Source: Rhodocyclaceae bacterium
GTDB lineage: Bacteria; Pseudomonadota; Gammaproteobacteria; Burkholderiales; Rhodocyclaceae
Assembly (NCBI GenBank): GCA_008080565.1
Contig: VIKE01000011.1
Location: forward strand, 1 to 64,000
Direction of reading: 5' to 3'
Length of the DNA stretch: 64,000 nt
Made by a program: the position numbers and the translations under genes. The notes beneath the pieces were generated by a model that saw only the letters and a list, made by a program, of their open reading frames with translations, did no database searches and was not told where the DNA came from. Of the stretch, positions 7,993-18,477 are shown in pieces. Every line of letters begins with the position of its first letter. Position 1 is the first letter of the stretch.

Positions 7993-10497
7993 TCAACGAG
8001 CCTGGAAATTGCCCAACCACTTGCCGACCATGCCCAGCAACTCGGCATGATTGATCGGTTTGGCCAGAAAATCGTCCATGCCGGCCGCCATGCAGCGCTG
8101 CCGATCCTCGACGAAGGCTGCGGCGCTTAGCGCCACGATGGGCCGGCGCGGCAATCCCTGTTCCTGCTCCCAGTCGCGGATCAGGCGGGTAGACTCGAGA
8201 CCGTCCATGATCGGCATCTGCATGTCCATCAATATCAGATCCGGGTGCATGCCGCCGGTAATGACGGTCAGCGCATCCAGCCCGTTTTCGGCCATCGAGA
8301 CAGCGAAACCCTCTTTCTGGAGCATGGCGCCGACCACTTTGCGGTTCACCAGATTGTCCTCGACCACCAGTACCCGGCCAATCTGGCTGGCCGAGGCGGT
8401 CTTGACGTCGGGTGCCCGATTTCGGGTCGCCTGACGACCATCCTCGCCAGCTTCGACGATCACGGCGCGAACCCGGAACCAGAAGCGCGCCCCAAGCCCG
8501 GACTGGCTCTCGACGCCGACTTCACCGCCCATCATTTCAGCCAGCCGGCGGACGATGGAAAGGCCGAGGCCGGTTCCGCCAAACTCACGGGTCGTCGAGC
8601 TATCGGCCTGCGAAAATGGATGGAAAAGCTGCGACTGCTGGCCCAAGGAAATGCCGATCCCGCTGTCGCGGACGGAAAACTCGAGGATCGCCCCGTGCGC
8701 GTCACGGCTGACCTCGCTCGCCTCGATATCGACAAAGCCGTGCGCCGTAAATTTCACTGCATTGCTGACCAGATTGGACAGCATCTGGCGTAACCGGATC
8801 GAGTCGGCACGGTAGCGTGTGCCCGCTTCGCCCCGCCAGCTCGCCCGAACCTCCAGTTCCTTGTCGTGAACCGGCCCGGAAAAAAGCATGGCGGTTTCGT
8901 CGATGATTTGCTTCGGATCGAAGACCGCGTCGGACAGGGCCAGCTTGCCGGCCTCGATCTTCGACAGATCGAGGACATCGTTGAGCAGCGTCAGCAAGGT
9001 CTGGCCGGAGTTGAGGATGATGCGCGCGTAGTCATTGCGCTCGTCATTCGACACCCCTGGCATCAGCAGCAGTTGTGCCATACCCAGGATGCCGTTCATT
9101 GGCGTGCGGATTTCATGCGACATCATCGCCAGAAAGCTGCTCTTGGCCCGATTGGCCGCCTCTGCGGCCTCCTTGGCAGCGTAAAGCTCGGTCACGTCAA
9201 TGCGAAAACCGACGGTGAAACCTTCCGGTGTCCGGCGCTCGAGAATCCGCAGCCAGCGGCCGTCATCAAGTTGCTGAATGATCTCCGTATTGCCGCCGCG
9301 ATGAGCGGCCAGACGCTCGGCGACCCATTCGTCTACGCGGCCGATGGCCTCTTTGTACTGGCCGCGTTCAGCCCCCGTGCGAATGATTTCCTCGAAGCTT
9401 TTTCCGGCAACCAGCAGGTCGGAAGAGCTCCGGTAATACTGACGATACTGTTCATTGGAATACGCCAGCCGGTCATCCTGATCGTAAATGACAAAGGCCT
9501 CGCCGATGGTATCGACCGCCGAAGCGAGCATCGCCTGGCTATCATGCAGGCGCTTCCCCATCTCGGCCCGCAGGGCCAGCGAACGGAACAGAAACAGCAT
9601 GAAGGCCGCGAAAACGATGCTCACCCCCGAAGCAGCGCCAAGCACGACCCGCCGGTGACTGTAGAAGGGCATCAACACCTGCTCAACGGCATGCCCGATG
9701 ACAAAACTCAGGCCGTAGTCCGGCAGTCGGTAAAACCCGTAGACCCGCTCGACACCATCCACCTGAGCCTGTCGCGTGAAACTGCCGGACAAGGGTGCAT
9801 CCGGCGGCAGATAAGGAGCCCCGACAATTTTCTTGCCCATGGCGTTTTCGAAACCGGGCTCGCGCGCGACAATGTCGCCGCTATCGGCAACCACGGTACT
9901 GCTCGCCTCCGGGGCGATTTTTTCACTATAGGCTGCCACCGACCCCGGGCTGACGGAAGCCACAATCACCCCCGTCAATCGCCCGTTCACCAGGATTGGC
10001 CGGGTGAACTGGATGGACCATTTGCCGGACACCTTACCCTTGATCGGCTTGCTGATGAACAGCCGGTCGCCGCCAGCAAGGTGCGCCCGGAAATGCTCGC
10101 GTTCGCCAAGAAACACTCGCTCCCTGGCAACCGACAGATTGGAATAAGCCAACCAGCCCTCGGCATCGATAACGGCCACCTGAAAGGCCATGTCGGCCAT
10201 GTATTGCTGGCGACGTTTAACCTGGTCGGCGAAGCGCTCGGGGCGCCCATCCCACTGGGTTCGCAGATCGAGCAGCATCTGGTCAAGGCGTTTGATGGCC
10301 GAAAATGCGCTCTCGGCGAAGGCCTGAGCCTGAAACCGGGTCGAGTTCTCGACTTCACGCAAATAACCCGCCCGGCTACGGTCAAGCTCATACCAGGCGA
10401 TCGCCCAGACGAGCCCCAGACCAAACACCAGCATCAGCCAGAGTTGCGGCCGGAGTGACAAAGCGGAGTATTTTTTTGCAGGAATTTCGCTCACCAA
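7993..10497 (-). CDS. Hybrid sensor histidine kinase with periplasmic Cache-type sensor, PAS, HisKA, HATPase and receiver
   Basis: 834 residues. The order is: TM helix at about 17-36; a periplasmic Cache-like domain to about 285 (GEREHFRAHLAGGDRLFISKP and RPILVNGRLTGVIVASV blocks, as in double-Cache sensors); a second TM helix at about 288-308; a PAS domain (about 320-440); the HisKA box SHEIRTPMNG with phospho-acceptor His461; an HATPase with GGTGLGLSIVRRL; and a C-terminal receiver with Asp758 (LILMDMQMPIMDG). This suggests an envelope sensor of a small extracellular ligand that autophosphorylates and relays inside the same protein. No separate response regulator is adjacent, so its output is unknown from this window. 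Confidence 0.9.
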   Translation of the reverse strand: MVSEIPAKKYSALSLRPQLWLMLVFGLGLVWAIAWYELDRSRAGYLREVENSTRFQAQAFAESAFSAIKRLDQMLLDLRTQWDGRPERFADQVKRRQQYMADMAFQVAVIDAEGWLAYSNLSVARERVFLGEREHFRAHLAGGDRLFISKPIKGKVSGKWSIQFTRPILVNGRLTGVIVASVSPGSVAAYSEKIAPEASSTVVADSGDIVAREPGFENAMGKKIVGAPYLPPDAPLSGSFTRQAQVDGVERVYGFYRLPDYGLSFVIGHAVEQVLMPFYSHRRVVLGAASGVSIVFAAFMLFLFRSLALRAEMGKRLHDSQAMLASAVDTIGEAFVIYDQDDRLAYSNEQYRQYYRSSSDLLVAGKSFEEIIRTGAERGQYKEAIGRVDEWVAERLAAHRGGNTEIIQQLDDGRWLRILERRTPEGFTVGFRIDVTELYAAKEAAEAANRAKSSFLAMMSHEIRTPMNGILGMAQLLLMPGVSNDERNDYARIILNSGQTLLTLLNDVLDLSKIEAGKLALSDAVFDPKQIIDETAMLFSGPVHDKELEVRASWRGEAGTRYRADSIRLRQMLSNLVSNAVKFTAHGFVDIEASEVSRDAHGAILEFSVRDSGIGISLGQQSQLFHPFSQADSSTTREFGGTGLGLSIVRRLAEMMGGEVGVESQSGLGARFWFRVRAVIVEAGEDGRQATRNRAPDVKTASASQIGRVLVVEDNLVNRKVVGAMLQKEGFAVSMAENGLDALTVITGGMHPDLILMDMQMPIMDGLESTRLIRDWEQEQGLPRRPIVALSAAAFVEDRQRCMAAGMDDFLAKPINHAELLGMVGKWLGNFQAR

Positions 10498-10569
10498 CTG
10501 GCGCCGTGCATCGACCCATCATGCAAGGCGGCCGCAAGACGCGCCCCCTGCCGATGAACAAGGAGCGTG

Positions 10570-10626
10570 ATGCTCGCCTCGCCCATCGCCAAAGTCAAGA
10601 CCGTCCCGACAGGAACGGCGCTATAA
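10570..10626 (+). CDS. Possible 18-residue micro-ORF
   Basis: ATG at 10570 is preceded by AAGGAG at 4-nt spacing and encodes MLASPIAKVKTVPTGTAL before TAA. It lies in the 206-bp gap between the divergent hybrid kinase and the end of the RND gene. No family is recognised. It may be a real microprotein or leader, or the remnant of a longer gene; nothing else in the gap (10498-10703) is interpretable to me. Confidence 0.25.
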   Translation: MLASPIAKVKTVPTGTAL

Positions 10627-10703
10627 CCGGCATCTGGCGATCATCTCCATGGCGATGACGCCTCGCGCAACATCCCGATGTTCGCCCCCATCTGCCGCGA
10701 TGC

Positions 10704-13685
10704 TTAGTGCGGCTTGAGCCCCAATCGTGCCCGAACCAGCCCGATCAGGTCATCGACGTAGGTGAACACCACCGGAATGACCAGCAGGCTCAGGAAAGTC
10801 GAGGTAATCAGGCCACCGATGACGACAATCGCCATTGGCGCCCGGAAGCTCGGGTCGGTGCCGATGCCCAGCGCGATCGGCATCATGCCGGCGCCCATGG
10901 CGACGGTGGTCATGACGATCGGCCGGGCCCGCTTGCGATTCTTGGTGGCGATGCCCATGAGCATGATCAGGCCGATCATCGACGGCATGGAGAGCGCCGT
11001 GTGGGTGACGAACAGCGCCAGGAAGGCGCCCGGCACGGAGAGCACGAGGGCGGCGAGGATGGTCACCGGCTGGACGAAGTCTTTGAAGAGCAAAACCAGC
11101 ACGATGTAGATGCAGAGCACGCCGGTGGCCATGGCCAGCGCGAAACTGGCGAACAGTTCGCCCATCGCCTCGGCGTCGCCAACCGTCGTCTGGATGACGC
11201 CGGGCGGCAGGTTGGTCAGGCTGGGTTTGGCCAGGGCCTGGGCTTCCACCTCGCCAAGCGGCTGGCCGTTCAGTTCGATTTCAAAATTGATGTTGCGCAG
11301 GCGGTCGTAGCGGTCGATCTCGGCCGGGCCGCCGGCAATGCTGACTGTAGCGACATTGGCGAGCATGACCGGGCCGTGCTTGCCGGGTACGGTCAGCCGT
11401 GCGAGCAGGGCAAGGTCGGTGCGCGCCTCAGGCGGTAATTTGACGACGATGGGCACCTGACGCTGCGTCAGGTTGAGCTTGGCCAGGCCCTGGTCATAAT
11501 CGCCGGCTGTTGCAATACGCAGGGTGTCGGCGATGGCCGCCGAGGTCACGCCGAGGTCGGCCATGCGGGCGAAATCGGGGCGGATGACCAGTTCCGGGCG
11601 AACCAGGCTGGCCGTCGTCGTGATGCCGCCGATGCCGGGAATGGTGCGCAGGTCGCGCTCGACGAGACGGGCGTGTTCAGTGAGCAATGGGCCATTCTCG
11701 CTGGCCAGGACGAGGACGTATTTGGCGTTGCCGGAGGCCAGGCCGACCTTGATCTGGGCGCCGGGGATGACGCTGAGCGCCTCGCGCAACTGGTCTTCGA
11801 TGGCCTGCTTGCTGATGCCCGAACGCTCGTTGCGCGGTGTCAGGTTGATGGTCAGCGTTGATTTCCTCACCTCGGCAGCCCCCGAGGCAGCAAACGGATC
11901 GCTGCCGGCCTTGCCGCCGCCGACGGCGGTGTACACCAGCTTGACGTGCTCGTTGGCCTCGGCGATGTGGCGGGCCTGCTCGGCAATGGCGACAGACTCC
12001 TTGAGCGTCGCGCCGGGCGGCAGGGAGAGGTAGATTTGCGTTTGCGACACGTCGTCCGCAGGCACGAAGCCGGTCGGCAACAGCGGCACCAACATGAAGG
12101 AACCGACAAAGAAGAAGGCCGCACCGAGCATGGTCATGATCCGGTGCTTGAGACACCAGGTGGCCCAGCCTTCGTAATACTTCAACCAGCGCGGCGTCGG
12201 CTCGTCGTGCGTCACCGGACGCAGGATGTAGGCGGCCATCATCGGCGTCAGCATGCGGGCGACGACGAGCGAGAAGAAAACGGCGACGGCTGCGGTCCAC
12301 CCGAACTGGACGAAGAATTTGCCGGCCACGCCGCCCATGAAGGCGGTGGGCAGGAAGACGGCGATCAGGGTGAAGGTCGTGGCGATAACCGCCAGGCCGA
12401 TTTCGTCGGCTGCTTCCATGGCCGCCTGGTAGGGCGTCTTGCCCATGCGCAGGTGGCGCATGATGTTTTCGATTTCGACGATGGCGTCATCGACCAGAAT
12501 ACCGACGACCAGCGACATCGAGAGCAGGGTGACGACATTGAGCGTGAAGCCCATCAGGTACATCGCGGCGAAAGTCGGGATGGCCGACAACGGCAGCGCG
12601 GCGGCCGAAACAAAGGTGGCGCGGCCATCGCGCAGGAAAAGCCAGACGACGAGCACAGCGAGGATGGCGCCTTCGACAAGCAGCTTCATCGAGCCTTCGT
12701 AGTTTTCAATGACCGGATCGACGAAATTGAAGGCTTCGGTGATTTCGATATCGGGATGATCGGCTTTCAGCTTGTCGAGCACGACCTTGACGCTGTCAGC
12801 GACCTCGACTTCGCCAGCGCCCTTGCTCCGCGTGATCTCGAAGCCGACGACCGGCTTGCCGTTGAGCAGGGCGGCAGTGCGCTGTTCACCGACGGTATCG
12901 CTGATCGTCGCCACCTGATCGAGGCGGATGCGCCGGCCGTCGGTCAGCACGATGTCCATGCTGCCCAGCTCGTCGGCGCTCTGCACGGTGGCAATGGTGC
13001 GCACCGACTGCTCGATGCCGCCGACGTCAGCCCGGCCACCCGAGGCATCCTGCTGGATCTGCTTGAGCTGGCGCGAGATGTCTGCAGCGGTGACGTTGAG
13101 CGCCAGCATTTTTGCCGGATCAAGTTCGATGCGGATTTCGCGCGCCACGCCACCGACCCGCGACACGGCGCCGACGCCGCGCGCCGAGAGGATGGCCTTG
13201 CTGACGGTGTTATCGACGAACCACGACAGTGCCTCGTCGTCCATACGGCTCGACGCGACGGTATAGGTCAGGATCGGGGAGCCGGAGACGTTCATCTTGC
13301 TGATCACCGGATCGCGCAGATCGCCCGGCAAGTCGGAGCGGATGCGTGAAACGGCATCGCGCACGTCATCGACGGCTTCCTGCAACGGCTTTTCCAGGCG
13401 GAATTCGACGGTCACTGTCGCCGTGCCGTCCTGCACCTTGGTGTAGATGTGCTTGATGCCCTGCAGCGTCGCCACCGAATTCTCGATCTTGCGCGCCACC
13501 TCGGTTTCCATCTGGGCCGGCGCGGCGCCGGGCAGGCTGGCCGTAACGATCACGTTGGGCAATTCGATGTCCATGAACTGCTGGATCTTCATCGCCTTGA
13601 AGCCCATGATCCCGGCCAGCGTGAGGAGCAGGAAGAGCAGGATGGCCGGCGTCGGATTGCGGATCGACCACGACGAAACGTTCAT
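10704..13685 (-). CDS. RND efflux transporter permease (AcrB/MexB-like) lacking a segment near TM10-11
   Basis: 993 residues, against about 1020-1050 usual for the family. It begins with the cytoplasmic end and TM1 (NPTPAILLFLLLTLAGIMGF), has two large periplasmic porter/docking regions, and retains the proton-relay aspartates in TM4 (LVVGILVDDAIVEIENI). Near the C-terminus the sequence runs MGIATKNRKRARPIVMTT. In homologues as I know them, about 28 residues (a membrane segment and loop, starting KNSILLVEYA) separate KN from KRARP, so an in-frame deletion at about 10935-10950 is inferred, which would probably disable the pump. The membrane-fusion partner is encoded directly upstream, with a repeat copy in the 70-bp gap. 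Substrate unknown; no outer-membrane channel gene adjoins. Confidence 0.88.
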   Translation of the reverse strand: MNVSSWSIRNPTPAILLFLLLTLAGIMGFKAMKIQQFMDIELPNVIVTASLPGAAPAQMETEVARKIENSVATLQGIKHIYTKVQDGTATVTVEFRLEKPLQEAVDDVRDAVSRIRSDLPGDLRDPVISKMNVSGSPILTYTVASSRMDDEALSWFVDNTVSKAILSARGVGAVSRVGGVAREIRIELDPAKMLALNVTAADISRQLKQIQQDASGGRADVGGIEQSVRTIATVQSADELGSMDIVLTDGRRIRLDQVATISDTVGEQRTAALLNGKPVVGFEITRSKGAGEVEVADSVKVVLDKLKADHPDIEITEAFNFVDPVIENYEGSMKLLVEGAILAVLVVWLFLRDGRATFVSAAALPLSAIPTFAAMYLMGFTLNVVTLLSMSLVVGILVDDAIVEIENIMRHLRMGKTPYQAAMEAADEIGLAVIATTFTLIAVFLPTAFMGGVAGKFFVQFGWTAAVAVFFSLVVARMLTPMMAAYILRPVTHDEPTPRWLKYYEGWATWCLKHRIMTMLGAAFFFVGSFMLVPLLPTGFVPADDVSQTQIYLSLPPGATLKESVAIAEQARHIAEANEHVKLVYTAVGGGKAGSDPFAASGAAEVRKSTLTINLTPRNERSGISKQAIEDQLREALSVIPGAQIKVGLASGNAKYVLVLASENGPLLTEHARLVERDLRTIPGIGGITTTASLVRPELVIRPDFARMADLGVTSAAIADTLRIATAGDYDQGLAKLNLTQRQVPIVVKLPPEARTDLALLARLTVPGKHGPVMLANVATVSIAGGPAEIDRYDRLRNINFEIELNGQPLGEVEAQALAKPSLTNLPPGVIQTTVGDAEAMGELFASFALAMATGVLCIYIVLVLLFKDFVQPVTILAALVLSVPGAFLALFVTHTALSMPSMIGLIMLMGIATKNRKRARPIVMTTVAMGAGMMPIALGIGTDPSFRAPMAIVVIGGLITSTFLSLLVIPVVFTYVDDLIGLVRARLGLKPH

Positions 13686-13729
13686 CGCGTCACACCCTTC
13701 ATCTCAATCTTCACAGCAGCCAAGCGGAC

Positions 13730-13764
13730 TTCCACGGTCAACCGGAAAAAACGGCTCATTTTGC
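13730..13764 (-). repeat. Interspersed repeat copy 5 (between MFP and RND genes)
   Basis: Reads TTCCACGGTCAACCGGAAAA then AACGGCTCATTTTGC. The core is perfect in reverse orientation, placed a few bases after the stop codon of the membrane-fusion gene and about 45 bp before the RND start. Confidence 0.85.
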
Positions 13765-14889
13765 AACCCCGTCGACCACCTTGACGATGTCCCCATCGGC
13801 CAGGAAGCCGGCCCCCGTCGCCACCACGCGCGCCGTCGGTTCCAACCCGGAAACCACCTCGATGCGCTCGCCACCACGGCGGCCGAGCGCAACCTTGGCC
13901 TGCGCCACGCGATCCTCGCCCTCCATCCGGAAAACATAGGCAAAACCTTCGCGCAGGACGACGGCCGATTGCGGCAGCGTCAGCGCCGGACTTTCCGCCA
14001 GCGCGAATTCGCCGCGCGCGAACATGCCGGCCCGGACGGCCGAAGTCGCCGGCAGATCAACATAAACCAGCCCGTTGCGCGTTTGCGGATCAACGCTCGG
14101 CGACACCGTGCGCACCGTGCCCTTGACCGTTTCCCCGCCCGGCGCCGTGAGCGCCGCGACGACGCCGACCTTGATCTTGCCGAGATCGGCCGATGGCACT
14201 TCGGCCCGCCACTCGAGCCGGCCGCCGCGGATCAGGCGAAACAGCTCCTGCCCCGACTGGGTCAGCGAGCCGACCGTCGCACTGCGTGCCGAAATCACAC
14301 CATCGTCGGGCGCCACAACGCCGGTCTTGCTCATTTTCAGATCAGCCCCCCGCTGCCGGGCCCGCGCCGCGGCGAGGCGTGCCTGCGCCGTGTGCTGGGC
14401 CGTCTGGTACTGGGTGTTGAGCTGCGAGCTGTAGAAGCCCTTTTCCTTCAACTCCTTCGCCCGCTCGGCATTGCCTTTCGCCTCGGCGACGCTGGCTTCG
14501 AGTTCGGCCACCGAGGCCTGGGCCTCGGCCAGTTCGCTGGCCACGGTGTCGCTGGCGATGCGCGCCAGCACCTGCCCCTTTTTGACCGTATCGCCCACCT
14601 GGACGCGCACTTCGGTGATCCGGTAATTGGCGATTTCGGCGCCGATCACCGCTTCCTGCCAGGCGACGACATTGCCGTTGGCCGGCAGCACCAGCGGCCA
14701 CTCGAGTTTTTGCGGGGTGGTCAGGGTGACCGTCAGCGCCGGCCGGGCGGCGGCCGCCTTGGCTGTTTCGGCCGGTTTCGATTCATCCGAGCGCGATAAA
14801 AGGAAAGCGCCGACCACTGCCAGGGCGGCAATAGCCAGCGCAATGTACGTTTTTCGCCCGGCAAGCGGGCCCAATATATTGGATTTCAT
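13756..14889 (-). CDS. RND efflux periplasmic adaptor (membrane fusion protein, HlyD/MexA type)
   Basis: 377 residues. An N-terminal membrane anchor (TYIALAIAALAVVGAFLL) is followed by a lipoyl-like half-motif (ITEVRVQVGDTVKKGQVLARI), a helical hairpin (about 120-185) with heptad-like Ala/Glu/Lys, the second lipoyl half (VVAPDDGVISARSATVGSLTQ) and a beta-barrel and membrane-proximal domain to the C-terminus. It bridges the RND pump to an outer-membrane channel. It is the first gene of the pair with the RND permease on the same strand. No local regulator gene is visible, and the upstream gap to the CoA-transferase end is only about 77 bp. Confidence 0.9.
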   Translation of the reverse strand: MKSNILGPLAGRKTYIALAIAALAVVGAFLLSRSDESKPAETAKAAAARPALTVTLTTPQKLEWPLVLPANGNVVAWQEAVIGAEIANYRITEVRVQVGDTVKKGQVLARIASDTVASELAEAQASVAELEASVAEAKGNAERAKELKEKGFYSSQLNTQYQTAQHTAQARLAAARARQRGADLKMSKTGVVAPDDGVISARSATVGSLTQSGQELFRLIRGGRLEWRAEVPSADLGKIKVGVVAALTAPGGETVKGTVRTVSPSVDPQTRNGLVYVDLPATSAVRAGMFARGEFALAESPALTLPQSAVVLREGFAYVFRMEGEDRVAQAKVALGRRGGERIEVVSGLEPTARVVATGAGFLADGDIVKVVDGVAK

Positions 14890-14966
14890 GCAAAAACCTG
14901 TGTTGACCGCGGGAATCGTCGAATCATACCGCGGCCGATGTCACAGGCCTAATGACCCTTCGGTCA

Positions 14967-16970
14967 TCATTGCTTTGCCAGATGCCCCTCGGCCTCGTCG
15001 GCGCTCTCGTAGAGATGCGGCGAAATCCGCTGTTTCTCGAGCGCCTCGCCAAGCTTCATGCGCAGGAACGTGCTTGAGGTATAGCGCGTCACGTCGTGAT
15101 AGTGCCGATCCATGATGCCCTTGACGACGCCGATGTACTCATCGACCAGTTCGGGCACGATGGAAAAGCGATCGTAATTGACGATGGCGTTGACCTTGTG
15201 ACCGATCGGCGCCAGTTCGCTCTCGACGGCTTCGAGGATGCGGCTGATATCCGCCTCGCTGCGCACGCTGAGCCCGGCAAAATCGACGAAGAACAGGTTT
15301 TGCTCCGGATCGTAGGTGAGACGTTCGGCCAGCGGCCGTTCGAGCATTTCAGCGCGAAAGTTCATCGGCTCGTCGGTAAAGATCCGCGCATCCATGAGCT
15401 GCGGTTCGCGGTGCATGATCGGCCGGAACTCCATCTTGTCGAGGATGTCCTTCTGCAGATCGACACCGGGTGCGATTTCGATCAATTCGAGTCCTTCGGC
15501 GGTCAGCTTGAAGACACAGCGCTCGGTAATGTAGAGCACGGTCTTGCCCCACTTGGCCGCTTGCGGGCCGCTGAAGGTACGGTGCTCGACCTCGTCAACG
15601 AACTTCACCGCCTTGCCGTCCTCGATAATCCTCAGTTTGCCGGCATCAACCGCAACCTCCAGATTGCCGGCGGTAAAGGTGCCGACGAAAACGACCTTTT
15701 TGGCGTTCTGCGAAATGTTGATGAAGCCACCCGCCCCGGCCAGCCGCGGCCCGAACTTGGAGACATTGAGGTTGCCCTGTTTGTCGGCCTGGGCCAGACC
15801 AAGGAACGCAATATCCAGCCCGCCACCGTCGTAGAAATCGAACTGACTGGGCTGGTCGATGATCGCCTGGGCGTTGGTCGCTGCCCCGAAACTCAGGCCA
15901 CCGGCCGGCACGCCGCCGATGACGCCGGGTTCGGCAGTCAGCGTCATGAGGTCGATGACCTGCTCTTCGGCCGCGACATTAGCAACGCCTTCGGGCATGC
16001 CGATACCGAGGTTCACAATGGCATTGGCTTTCAGCTCCAGCGCCGCGCGCCGGGCGATGATCTTGCGTTCGCTCATCGGCATGGCGGCAATGGCCGACAG
16101 CGGCACCTTGATCTCGCCGGCGAAGGCGGCGCTGTAGGGTTCGGCGAAAGTCTGCATGTGGTATTCCGGCTTCTCGGCGACCACGACGCAATCAACGAGG
16201 ATGCCGGGAATTTTGACCTGGCGCGGGTTCAGCGTGCCACGCTCGGCGATACGCTCGACCTGGACGATGACGATGCCGCCCGAGTTGCGCGCCGCCATGG
16301 CGATAGCCTGCGCCTCGAGGGTCAAAGCCTCTTTTTCCATCGTCACATTGCCATCCGGATCGGCCGTGGTGCCGCGAATGATCCCGACGTTGATGGGCAG
16401 CGCCTTGTAGAACAGGTATTCCTCGCCGTCGATCTCCATCAAGCGGACGAGGTCGGTCGTCGTCATTTCGTTGAGCTTGCCACCGCCGAAACGCGGATCG
16501 ACGAAAGTGCCGAGGCCGACGCGGGTCAGCGTCCCCGGTTTGCCGGCAGCGATGTCGCGGAAGAGGTGGGTAATCACCCCTTGCGGCAGGTTGTAGGCTT
16601 CGATGCGATTGGCCACGGCCAGCGCCTGGACCTTGGGGACCAAGCCCCAGTGGCCGCCGATGACCCGGCGGATCAGGCCATCGTGGCCGAGGTGGTTGAG
16701 GCCACGGTCCTTGCCATCGCCCTGCCCGGCCGCGTAAACGAGCGTCAGGTTGCGCGGCCGACCGAGGCCGTGCACATCGGCTTCCTCGCCTTCGAGAAAA
16801 AGCGCCTCGAGCGCGACAGCGATATTTTCGGCAAAGCCGATGCCGACAAAACCGCCGGTGGCGACGGTATCGCCGTCCTTGATCAGGCGGACGGCATCGC
16901 GGGCCGACACCACCTTGCCGGTATCGGAAGCGCGCAGCGACGAAGCCATTGGGTGACGTGACAAGGCCAT
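14967..16970 (-). CDS. Acyl-CoA:carboxylate CoA-transferase (fused alpha-beta family I, YdiF/propionate CoA-transferase-like)
   Basis: 667 residues, longer than the usual 520-530 of YdiF-type enzymes because of a C-terminal extension of about 130 residues beginning near [17 protein letters not shown]. The alpha half has [19 protein letters not shown]. The beta half has [17 protein letters not shown] and the active-site region [15 protein letters not shown], whose Glu is expected to carry the CoA thioester. It would activate short-chain carboxylates by transferring CoA from acetyl-CoA or similar donors. Its start follows AGGAGAT. The GntP-type permease gene ends 31 bp upstream on the same strand, so import and activation of one organic acid (for example a hydroxybutyrate or propionate-like acid) is inferred; the substrate is not proven. 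Confidence 0.88.
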   Translation of the reverse strand: MALSRHPMASSLRASDTGKVVSARDAVRLIKDGDTVATGGFVGIGFAENIAVALEALFLEGEEADVHGLGRPRNLTLVYAAGQGDGKDRGLNHLGHDGLIRRVIGGHWGLVPKVQALAVANRIEAYNLPQGVITHLFRDIAAGKPGTLTRVGLGTFVDPRFGGGKLNEMTTTDLVRLMEIDGEEYLFYKALPINVGIIRGTTADPDGNVTMEKEALTLEAQAIAMAARNSGGIVIVQVERIAERGTLNPRQVKIPGILVDCVVVAEKPEYHMQTFAEPYSAAFAGEIKVPLSAIAAMPMSERKIIARRAALELKANAIVNLGIGMPEGVANVAAEEQVIDLMTLTAEPGVIGGVPAGGLSFGAATNAQAIIDQPSQFDFYDGGGLDIAFLGLAQADKQGNLNVSKFGPRLAGAGGFINISQNAKKVVFVGTFTAGNLEVAVDAGKLRIIEDGKAVKFVDEVEHRTFSGPQAAKWGKTVLYITERCVFKLTAEGLELIEIAPGVDLQKDILDKMEFRPIMHREPQLMDARIFTDEPMNFRAEMLERPLAERLTYDPEQNLFFVDFAGLSVRSEADISRILEAVESELAPIGHKVNAIVNYDRFSIVPELVDEYIGVVKGIMDRHYHDVTRYTSSTFLRMKLGEALEKQRISPHLYESADEAEGHLAKQ

Positions 16971-17001
16971 GGTTTATCTCCTCTTTGTTTTTATTGGATT
17001 A

Positions 17002-18399
17002 TCAAACAATACCGGTAGCGTAGAACACCCCGATCACGACAAAAACCGCCATGGTCTTGATGCAGGTGATGGCGAAGATGTCCTTGTACGACTGGCGATG
17101 GGTCAGGCCGGTGACGGCGAGCAGCGTGATGACGGCGCCGTTGTGCGGCAGGGTGTCCATACCGCCGGAAGCCATCGAAGCGACGCGGTGGAAGACTTCA
17201 AGCGGGATGCCGGCCGCGTTGGCGTTGGCGATGAAGGTCTCGGCCATGGCGGCCAGCGCGATACCCATGCCGCCGGAAGCGGAACCGGTGATGCCGGCCA
17301 GCGAGGTAACCGTGATCGCTTCGTTGATGAGCGGATTGGGAATCGAACTCAGGGCATTGGCGACAACCAGGAAGCCCGGCAGCGCCGCGATCACGGCACC
17401 GAAACCGTACTCGGAGGCGGTGTTCATGGTGGCCAGCAGGGCGCCACCGATGGCGTTCTTGCTGCCTTCGCCGAACTTGCTGATAACCATCCGCCAGCCA
17501 AAGATGAAGACCGTCGCAATACCGATCAACAGCGCCCCTTCGACGGCCCAGATGGCAGCGACGGCCTTGGTTTGCTGGACGACCGGGGCAGCCTTGCCGA
17601 TAACAGCCGGGATGAAGGAGACCTTCTCGCCATAAAGCACCGGAATGGCCGTGGTAAACACCTTGTTCATGACGCCGACCATGATCAGCGGCAGGATGGC
17701 GATGGCCGGATGGACCAGTTTTTCGCCGGAAACCGCTTCCGGCTCATTGATGTGCCCTTCGCCATAGCCTTCGCCGGCCTTGGCGGCACGACGACGGGCG
17801 CTTTCCAGATAGAGCATGCCGACGACGAAAATGAACACGCCACCGATGATCCCCAGCCAGGGTGCGGCATAGATGTCCGTCTTGAAGAAGGTGGTCGGGA
17901 TGATGTTCTGGATCTGCGGCGTACCGGGCAGGGAATCCATCGTGAAGGTGAAGGCGCCGAGCGCGATGGTGCCGGGAATCAGGCGCTTCGGAATGCCACC
18001 CTGACGGAACATCTCGGCGGCAAACGGATAGACGGCGAAGACGACGACGAACAGCGAAACGCCACCGTAGGTCAGGACTCCGCAGACGATGACGATGGAC
18101 AACATGGCCCGCTCGCTGCCGATCAACTTGATCACCGAGGCGACAATCGACTTCGAGAATCCTGACAGCTCAATGACCTTGCCGAAGACGGCGCCGAGCA
18201 AAAAGACCGGGAAGAAGTTCTTCACGAAACCGACCATCTTGTCCATAAAGAGGCCGGTGAACATCGGGGCGACCATGTTGGGGTCGATAAAAAGCACGGC
18301 GCCCATGGCGGCGATTGGTGCAAACAGGATGACGCTGTAGCCGCGATAGGCCACAAACATCAGGAACGCCAAGGCGCCCAGAACGATCAGAAAGTCCAC
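17002..18399 (-). CDS. GntP-family organic acid permease (proton symporter)
   Basis: 465 residues with about 12-14 hydrophobic segments over the whole length. Conserved GntP/InoGat elements include FPVFLLGAVFGKVIELSG, FTMDSLPGTPQIQNIIPTTF and MASGGMDTLPHNGAVITLL. GTG start with AAGGAGACAAA upstream. Members of this family move gluconate or 3-hydroxybutyrate; the adjoining CoA-transferase favours a carboxylic acid that is then activated to a CoA ester. A sigma-54 promoter at 18437-18453 and the sigma-54 activator gene just upstream indicate inducible expression. A repeat copy (18478-18510) lies upstream of the promoter. Confidence 0.88.
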   Translation of the reverse strand: MDFLIVLGALAFLMFVAYRGYSVILFAPIAAMGAVLFIDPNMVAPMFTGLFMDKMVGFVKNFFPVFLLGAVFGKVIELSGFSKSIVASVIKLIGSERAMLSIVIVCGVLTYGGVSLFVVVFAVYPFAAEMFRQGGIPKRLIPGTIALGAFTFTMDSLPGTPQIQNIIPTTFFKTDIYAAPWLGIIGGVFIFVVGMLYLESARRRAAKAGEGYGEGHINEPEAVSGEKLVHPAIAILPLIMVGVMNKVFTTAIPVLYGEKVSFIPAVIGKAAPVVQQTKAVAAIWAVEGALLIGIATVFIFGWRMVISKFGEGSKNAIGGALLATMNTASEYGFGAVIAALPGFLVVANALSSIPNPLINEAITVTSLAGITGSASGGMGIALAAMAETFIANANAAGIPLEVFHRVASMASGGMDTLPHNGAVITLLAVTGLTHRQSYKDIFAITCIKTMAVFVVIGVFYATGIV

Positions 18400-18436
18400 T
18401 TTGTCTCCTTGAATGTTATTGCGGAGCCTTCCCTAT

Positions 18437-18453
18437 CGCACGCGGCGTGCCAG
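18437..18453 (-). promoter_or_regulatory. Sigma-54 (-24/-12) promoter of the gntP-type/CoA-transferase operon
   Basis: On the reverse strand the sequence is CTGGCACGCCGCGTGCG. The GG of TGGCAC and the GC of the -12 element have the exact sigma-54 spacing (consensus TGGCACG-N4-TTGC; here the first two T's of the -12 box are G and T). It lies about 38 bp upstream of the permease start codon. The neighbouring sigma-54 activator gene makes this assignment strong. Confidence 0.75.
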
Positions 18454-18477
18454 ACCATTCAACTCATTGACTATTAT

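Noticed and set aside
14951-14967. Hairpin ATGACC-CTT-CGGTCAT after the CoA-transferase gene as a terminator
   Set aside because: Short stem overlapping the stop codon and no U-tract.
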